This document shows positions 26,001 through 35,000 of a stretch of DNA of 64,000 bases, in pieces. How positions within the stretch are numbered: the first letter of the stretch is position 1; each line of letters starts with the position of its first letter. The stretch spans positions 198,609,872 through 198,673,871 of the forward strand of contig NC_030677.2 in assembly GCF_000004195.4 (NCBI RefSeq), written 5' to 3'. Source of the DNA: Xenopus tropicalis. Its lineage: Eukaryota; Chordata; Amphibia; Anura; Pipidae. Under the pieces are notes generated by a model, which was not told the origin of the DNA, did no database searches, and saw nothing but the letters and a program-made list of their open reading frames with translations. Made by a program: the position numbers and the translations under genes.

Positions 26001-29000
26001 TTCATTACGGCTACAGAGCTAATGAACCGCTGTGCTGGTAAAGTATGTTCATTACATAAAATGCAACATATTAACCGTATAGGTTAATTTGTAGGTTTGT
26101 AGATTTACATCGATTTATTCACACAAGTCACACATTTCCTATTTAGGGGGGCTGTCACATCTTGAATGGACATAAAACCAGCGGATAAGTGAAAAGACTT
26201 AAGGAATCTGGGTTGTTTATTTTCAATCCCCCGTACCATTTGAGACCTGTGCCTGAGGCAATTAGTCACTTCAGCTTTTTACAAAGTCACGACTTTACTT
26301 TAAAGGGAAACTATAGCGAAAATCATACTTTTATATTAGGGATGCACCGAATCCAGGATTTAGTTCGGGATTCGGCCTTTTTCAGCTGGATTCAGATTCA
26401 ACCGGATCCACGCTCCTGGCCGAACCGAATCCTTAAAATCCCCTGACTGTTTGTCCGAAAATAGTGGATTTGGTGCATCCCTATTTAATATAAGCTTTAG
26501 TTCATGAAAATAAGACATTTTCTAAATATAATAAAGAAATTCTGTACCATTTCTGAAATAATCAATTTACTCTTCACTGTCTCCATCTCTGCAATCTGTC
26601 CCTTTTTTTTATCTTTTTTCATGAAGAAGTTGGGGTCAGATTCTGATTGACAGATCTAAAGGTGGCCATACATGTAGCAATAACGATCTTTTGTGCGACC
26701 ACTGGTTGCAAGAAAGATCATCCCCACCCTCCATTGACGTTTAGTGCTGAATCATCAGATATGGAGGTAGAAACAATAGAAATTCTACCTCCACCTGCTG
26801 ATTCAACCCTAAACATAGATTTTGCTTGGGTGCCTTCAACGGCACCAGATCAAAATCTTTTAACCTGCCCTATTGACCGCCATATACACACTGAATATCA
26901 TATGAAACGAGGTTTCGTACAATGATATTGGTGCCTGTATGGCCGGTTTAATAAATCGTTTAGAGGGTCTCTTTACTCTAGCAGATGTATTAGAGCTAAC
27001 TCAAATAACTGACTCCAGCACAAACATAGACTACCAAAATAATTGACTCTGGAAGAGAAACAAAATTTTCTCTATTTTGAAAGAGTGAGCTCTAATACAT
27101 CTTACAGGCACATGGTGTAACCCCTCAAAAGGATGTATTAGACCTTACTCTCAATCAAAATCTGACTCCTGCATGAAGAGAGGCAGATGGTGAGAGAGAG
27201 ATAGTGAAGAGAAACTTGACTTGGATAACTAGAAGAAGGGACGGAAACCTGAGCAGACAAGAGGAGAACAAAGGAAGTGCTGGTCAGAGGAAACATGAAC
27301 AAATATATAAGCATCCTTATATGACAGAGAACTAAAGGATAGTTCAGATATAAAAGTAAGTGGCAAGAAGCATTGACCATTTTGTAATAACCTTTTCAAT
27401 ATCCTGAATTCTTAGCTCTTCTTGTATTTTCTGTATTTTCCGAAGTTCATCATTTTGAATCTGTGCAACTTTGTCTTCGATTTCTTTTGCTTTCAGGTCA
27501 AATTGTTCTGACACCCTCTGCAGGCTGATTTCACTTTGGCGGGGGATTATGGTTTTCAAACGCTAAGAAAAGATAAAAGAACATGATATGTACCTCTATA
27601 TATATATATAAGTCAGTATATGTTTATGTAAGTGCAAGTGTTACTCATTTTTGAACAACATATCCATTACATTAATACATTTCAAATTAAAAAGATGAAA
27701 AGGAACTCGTATCTCTACTGTTTTTCCATTCCTTTTGGGCAACAAGTTCAAAGGGATCTCTAGACTGACATGCATGTGTTTGTTTATATGTTCATGTATA
27801 TATTGCATGTAAATATATATTATACCATAAACTATTTCTCATACAATGTAATAATATTACAACATAAAATACTTGTTTAGCTTATTTGTTGAGGTTGAAA
27901 AAAATATAAGGGTTAATTTACTATGGAGAAGGGATGTGTACTTATCACCTGCCAATGTCCCCAGGGCCTCCTACCTTGACCATTCTGAATGATGCATAAA
28001 GTTGTGGTGTGCCAAGGGGCACTTATGTCCCAACACTCAATTATGTATCTATAAAACTCTGCTAGGGTTTGAAAGGGAACCTCCTGGTTGCTGGATTTTC
28101 TACCTTAAACTACGGCGCCAGGAGATCAGCTAGCAGGTTCTCGGTGAATCTGATCCTTTTACCTTCCATTTTCATTAGAGCCCAGCAGCCTTATTTGATA
28201 GCAATAAAAGCTGGTTACACCCTATTTAAGCTCTTCGTTTACCTTACCTGAGCATTAGCTGGAGCACTGTGGTTTGCCCCAGCTCTCAATACACTTGCTC
28301 TCAACTTGCCCAGTCCTGCCTGGTCTTGCATATGGCACAGGTTGCTGTTGTTCAGAGAATACATTCTGCAAAACTCTGTTTCCTACCTCTCTGTACATCT
28401 CAGTTCCAATGCTCTGAAGCTTTGCTGGAGCAGCTGGTCTCAATGTCTCCATGGCTACTCCTGTCAATCCTGCCTTCTTTTTCTTCTGCAATGCTATGAA
28501 CAACTGATACAGAAGCCGGGTAGCCACTCCGTGCTGTTCTGACATAATACTATGAGCCACATTCTGGTCAAAAGGAACACCCAAAAGCTGGAGCGTTGGT
28601 TCAATGCGGGTAAAGTTATTTAGCTTGCCGTTGGCCACTCTACAGAAAGAAGAATTGTGTTAAACACTGAGGATCATTTATCAGGTGTTACTTAACTCAT
28701 TCCAATATATACCAGTATAAACTAGTAATGGTGACTCTGGAACCACATCTGTTTGCATTTTTTCAATTAGAATGAACTCAAAATTTTACTATACTCAAAT
28801 ATTTGCTTATTCCTCTCGTTATTTTCACAAACTCTCAAAAAATGTGAGATATTCAAAAACTTGAATTGAAAAAAAATGGAAATAAAAAAAAAGTTTACCT
28901 AGGACAACTCTCATTGAACTTGCTAGCTTTAAGATAACAAGTTTTACAATTAAGCTTTTCAAATTTTTTGCTCTTAATAAAAATCAAACATTCACATTTT

Positions 29001-32000
29001 GGAAACCATCATTCGAATTTAGGAGTATTTGCGTAAAAAAAATTTGAATCGTGGAAAAAAAAAAAAAGTTGTAGTTGCAGTAGACTTATTTGAAATAAAC
29101 ACAAGGTTTTCTCTATCAGCTGCTTCTACATTTCAAAAGTCAGAACCAGCAGTGCAGACAATAGAAAGGGACACTCAGGTATGACTTCAATAGCAATTAC
29201 ATTTACAAATAACTTTACAATCATTAAAACATTCATTTATATCAGAAAGTAATATAGAAAAACAATTTCATCTTTGGGTTTACATCCCCTTTAGATGAAG
29301 TTTACTCTCATCTGGCACGAGCCTATCTGACTTTGCATTTGGTTAATTGACCCTACTGTATTAAAAAAAGAACCTGATTATTCAAGACACTTATTTGGGA
29401 GCCTCTAAAGAAGACATAATTGCTTTGGATTGTGTGTTATGGATCATAATTACTCATGTGCATGTCATAGTTTTAGTAGAAAGTGCAGTTAATCTGTACA
29501 GTTGGCCTGTGTCTGCCGTTCCATAGGAAGGAATACCTTTATATAAGAGCTATTGAGAGAGCCATTAAACTGAACTAGATGAATAATTCCTGGACTGTGC
29601 ATTATAAGCACTTATGTGCTACTGATGTCTCAACAGGAAATGTTTTAAGGTCCGGGGGTAACATCTGTGCCATTAAGCGGCAAAAACAGGAGACTGAATA
29701 GAGTTTAAACATACAGACCTGTAACAACGAGGCTTCTGTAGTATGAAGAAATGTTCAATGAGCGGCCACTTTTGCTATATTATGATATTTAAACATATTT
29801 CACATATTTATAAGAAAATAAGCAAGTTGTCAAAGGTTGACGATTCTCTTCCCCACGAGTCCCAAGCATTTATTGGTTAGTTATACAGGACTTTCAGAAC
29901 CATATAAGAGTTTCTTTATGATTTTGGTTCACTTAGGAACTTACTGGTTATCACTGCAGCATCAGTCATTTTGTGGAAAGCAAGTTATTTATCTTTTTTT
30001 TTTTGCTCGTTTGCTTTTGCCTAAATATGCAGATGCAAGAAGTAATGAACAAGCCTTATTGGTTAGTATGACATATTCTTATCTGCATTTACTACTAGAG
30101 GGGGATATGAATAGGGGTGCCACCTTTCCCCATTTCGAAAGCCGGACAGGGGGTGGAGATATTAAGCAATGATCGTGATTGGCCGACCGCCGCAATAATC
30201 TAGGAGAGTCCTGTCCGGTTTTACTAATTTGTAAAACCAGGCAGGCAGTTTGACCCGAACAGCCCTTCTGAAAACTGAATTGCCCGGGTCAAAACTGGAC
30301 AGGTGGCAATCCTAGATATGATTACATTATTTGTGTGGGTTTACAAATTGTCATACACAATCATGCACAATACAGTGAAATGGTGAACCAGCAGGTCCCG
30401 TGGGTCACGGTTCAACCCGTGCATCAATACCAGACACTGTTAGTACTGACCTAGTTTGAGAAAACTGATCAAAGTCCTCTTGTAGCTGAAATTTGTTCAG
30501 AACTTCCCCAATGAGATATCCACTGGAAAACTCCTTTGCTAAATACTTTGGTTCTGAAACACAAAATAGAAAACACATTGTAACATATGTCATGCAATCA
30601 TCTATAGAAGCAACAATTAGCACTTCAAAAATTCCACTCATTTATATGATTTATTGTCTCTTTAAGTAAAAAAGGACCCACATAATACACAGCCGCTACT
30701 AAAGCCGCTGCAGGCTTTACAGATACATTGCCATATCTGCACCTCCCATAATCAGAATACCAGCTTCCAACTGCTAAATCCTTAGGGGCAGAAATGTTTG
30801 TTTCATTACCATCTCCCCAAAGGACATGTCTTACGTGCGTAAAGGGGATGCAGTTTGGGGGTGTATAATGGAAGAAATTTTATTTGTGCTTTTACATTTC
30901 GTAACTTGAATTTTTTTTTAGTTAAAGAGCCAAGTCTTCATTTGTATGTATTAAATCAAGGCAATACTGCAGATAAAACATAGATATGAGTGTGCAGAGA
31001 TGGTTTCTGGCAGGAATCTGTATTTGATTCTACTAACTACGGCATCAATATACATTACGGGCTGTTTAGCTCAGGGAAATGGCATGCTAACTTTTTTTTT
31101 TTTTACCTTTGAGACATTAATTTAACATTTTAAGAACCCCCTAAAAGCTCAGTAAGGAAACTAAAATAAACTATATTTGACATATTCAATGCTTCACTGC
31201 TTGAATTCTGCTCCTTTAGCAGTTTGAATCTGCAATGTTCAGAATAAGAATCTATTCCACGTGCATATAAATGAGGGGTTAAAATTTCCCATGAAGGGTC
31301 ACAGTTATAGACTGGGGTGCCAAGGGCCCCCCAGAAAATCTTAGGCCCACTCTCCCCTTCTTTGTTCATTCGCTTTCTTTAGTCTCTTAACTACTTCTTT
31401 TTACATACAGGTATAGGATCCCTAATCCAGAAACCTGTTATCCAGAAAGTTTCGAATTAAGGAAAGGCCATCTCCCATAGACTCCATTATAAGCAAATAA
31501 TTCTAATTTTTTAAAATGATTCCCTTTTGTTCTGTAATAATAAAACAGTACCTGTACTTGATCCCAACTAAGATATAATTACCCCTTATTGGGGGCAGAA
31601 CAGCCCTATTGGGTTTATTTCATGGTTAAATGATTCCCTTTTCTCTGTAATAATAAAACAGTACCTGTACTTGATCCCAACTAAGATATAATTACCCCTT
31701 ATTGGGGGCAGAACAGTCCTATTGGGTTTATTTAATGGTTAAATGATTCCCTTTTCTCTGTAATAATAAAACAGTACCTGTACTTGATCCCAACTAAGAT
31801 ATAATTACCCCTTATTGGGGGCAGAACAGTCCTATTGGGTTTATTTAATGGTTAAATGATTCAACTTTCTCTGTAATAATAAAACAGTACCTGTACTTGA
31901 TCCCAACTAAGATATAATTACCCCTTATTGGGGGCAGAACAGCCCTATTGGGTTTATTTAATGGTTAAATGATTCCTTTTTCTCTGTAATAATAAAACAG

Positions 32001-35000
32001 TACCTGTACTTGATCCCAACTAAGATATAATTACCCCTTATTGGGGGCAGAACAGCCCTATTGGGTTTATTTAATGGTTAAATGATTCCCTTTTCTCTGT
32101 AATAATAAAACAGTACCTGTACTTGATCCCAACTAAGATATAATTACCCCTTATTGGGGGCAGAACAGCCCTATTGGGTTTATTTCATGGTTAAATGATT
32201 CCCTTTTCTCTGTAATAATAAAACAGTACCTGTACTTGATCCCAACTAAGATATAATTACCCCTTATTGGGGGCAGAACAATCCTATTGAGTTTATTTAA
32301 TATTTAAATGATTTTTAGCAGACTTAATTTATGGAGATCCAAATTATGGAAAGATCCAGAAAACCCCAGATCCCGAGCATTCTGCATAACAGGGGTTTCC
32401 TCCATTTCTTCTGTTTCTTCTCATATAGAATTGAGTAATGGCCATGGTATAGGCATACAAGGCAAATGGCTGGGTGAGCAGAAGAGCCCACTGACACCTG
32501 GTCCCACGAGGAGTTTTCCTGGTATCCTGCTGGGCCAGTCCAACACTGGTTATAGATTTAAAAGGGGATGTTCACCTTTGAGTTAACTTTTAGTATAATG
32601 CAGAGAGTAAGATTCTAAGACAATTTGCAGCTGGTCTTCATTTTTTCATTATTTGTGTTTTTTTATTATTTCACTTTTTTGTTCAGTTTGGAATTTGAAC
32701 AGTTACCTGGTTGCTAGGGTTCAAAATGAGAGATTGGTATATGTATAGGAGAGGACTTAAATAGAAGTACCGTATATACTTGAGTATAAGCCGATCCGAA
32801 TATAAGCCGAGGTACCTAATTTTACCTAAGAAAACTGGAAAAACGTATTGACTCGAGTATAAGCCTAGGGTGGGAAAGTTTCAATAATCAAATAATTAAT
32901 AAAGGACACTCAGCGTGACCCCCTGTGAACTCTTCATAAATATAAAATGTTGGCAGCTGCAGATTAGGGAAAGGTGGATGGAGCCTAAAATAATTATAGT
33001 CACTCCCATCTGGAAGGCTCAGGAATTAATACCATGGAATTAATACCATAAAGATGGATCCTTCAGATGATCATGTTTTGGAGCTACTGCCCCCTGGTAT
33101 TGCACATTTACGTCAATATAGATTTTTATGCCATTTGGAGGTTTAGTTGTATCCTGCTACAGCTAGTGGAACCAGCAACCCTAAGGGGCACATTTACTAA
33201 GACACGAATCTGAACCAAATTGGAAAAATTCCGATTTGAAAACGAACATTTTGCGACTTTTTCGTATTTTTTGCGATTTTTTTCGGTGTCTGTATGACTT
33301 TTCGGAAATTGTCGCGACTTTTCCGTTACCAATACGATTTGCGCGAAAAAACGAGAGTTTTTCGTAGCCATTCCGAAAGTTGCGCAAAATCTGGCGATTT
33401 TTTCGTAGCGTTAAAACTTGCGCGAAAAGTTGCGCCTTTTTCGTAGCGTTAAAACTTAAAAGGTGCGACATTTCACGCAAGTTTTAACGCTACGAAAAAA
33501 TCGCAACTTTTTGCGCAAGTTTTAACGCTACGAAAAATCGCCAGATTTTGCGCAACTTTCGGAATGGCTACGAAAGACTCGCGTTTTTTCGCACAAATCG
33601 TATCAGTAACGAAAAACTCGCGACAATTTTCGGAAAAAATCACAAAATACCGATCATTACGAAAAAAACGCAATCAGACGCATTCGGCCCGTTCGTGGGT
33701 TAGTAAATGTGCCCCTAAAAGTCAGCTAAAACTGACCTAGCTGGATTTTCTTATCCAGATACCATAAAATGGCGAAAGCCAGAATGTGAGGCAAGAATGG
33801 CCAGGATCCTGATTATGTTTAGTGCTAAGAATCTGTTTAAGGTACAAGAACATGAAAAGGGCAGGGTAATAGACGGGGTACTACTTCATATACACATGTC
33901 TGGCTGCTACTTAGGAATAAGTTCAGATACGTGCCATAGACTTCCATGAAATCCATAGTGTATACAGCTGATCTGGTTACTAATTGGCCATGTATTATGT
34001 GCATCTTTAATAGAATTCCTTGCTATTGCTTATCATATATTTAATCATGCCATCTATCCTGACTAGATTTGATCCTTGCAGCATTCCATTACTTACAGCT
34101 GAGCGTGTCTAGATAAGTTTTCCCTCCAGCATCCACCTCACCTTGCTATTGCCGCATCCGCACCCCCCCCTGACCGCCCGAGTACACGCGCGGGGGGGGT
34201 GTGCAGCTGCAGCGTGCGTACCGCGCGCTGAGCTACAGTACTCGGCAATAGCAAAGTGAAGTTGATGATGGAGGGAAAACTTATCTACACATGCTCAGCT
34301 GTAAGTTATGGCATGATAGTTAAATGTGCATGATAATTAAATTTGCAGCTGGGGTGCGGCTGCGGTGCGCGCGCCGAATGCCAGTATTCACTTGAGTAAA
34401 AGCCGAGCATGAGTTTCTAAGCACATTTTTTGTGCTGAAAAACTCGGCTTATACTCGAGTATATACGGTAATACAAAGTAATAATAAAACTGTAACCTCA
34501 CAGAGGTTAGGGTCAGTGACCCCCATTTAAAAGTTGGAAAGGGTCAGAAGAAGGTGCTTAATTACAAAACTATACAAAATAAATAATGAAGACCAACTGA
34601 AAAGTTGCTTAGAATTGGCTATTCTATAACATAAAGGTGAACCACACCTTTAAGATGCCTAATTAAAGGAAAACTATACCCCAACCAATGTAGGTCTCTA
34701 TAAAAATATATTGCATAAACAGCTCATATGTAAAACCCTGCTTTATCTAAATAAACCATTTTCATAAAAATATACTTTTTAGTAGTATGTGCCATTGGGG
34801 GCAGAACAGCCCTATTGGGTTTATTTAATGGTTAAATGATTCCCTTTTCTCTGTAATAATAAAACAGTACCTGTACTTGATCCCAACTAAGATATAATTA
34901 CCCCTTATTGGGGGCAGAACAGCCCTATTGGGTTTATTTAATGGTTAAATGATTCCCTTTTCTCTGTAATAATAAAACAGTACCTGTACTTGATCCCAAC

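Larger units (their letters stand above)
25149..27391 (-). other. SPEF2 intron 4
   Basis: 2.2 kb with two short DNA elements (26337-26483 and 26660-26948). The rest is unremarkable AT-rich sequence. The neighbouring intron 5 (24805-25007) is only about 200 bp. Confidence 0.6.
32562..34649. mobile_element. AAAGGGG TTAA-type MITE containing two nested elements
   Basis: TTAA at 32558-32561 and 34650-34653. The left part is 32562-32767 and the right part 34471-34649 (ending GGTGAACCACACCT). The interior is the CCGTATATAC element. Confidence 0.8.

Noticed and set aside
28255..28386. Extension of SPEF2 exon 3 into the open frame past 28387
   Set aside because: The human protein continues with the sequence encoded by exon 4, and GTAGGA at 28386 gives a phase-0 join. 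The extra open frame looks like intron.
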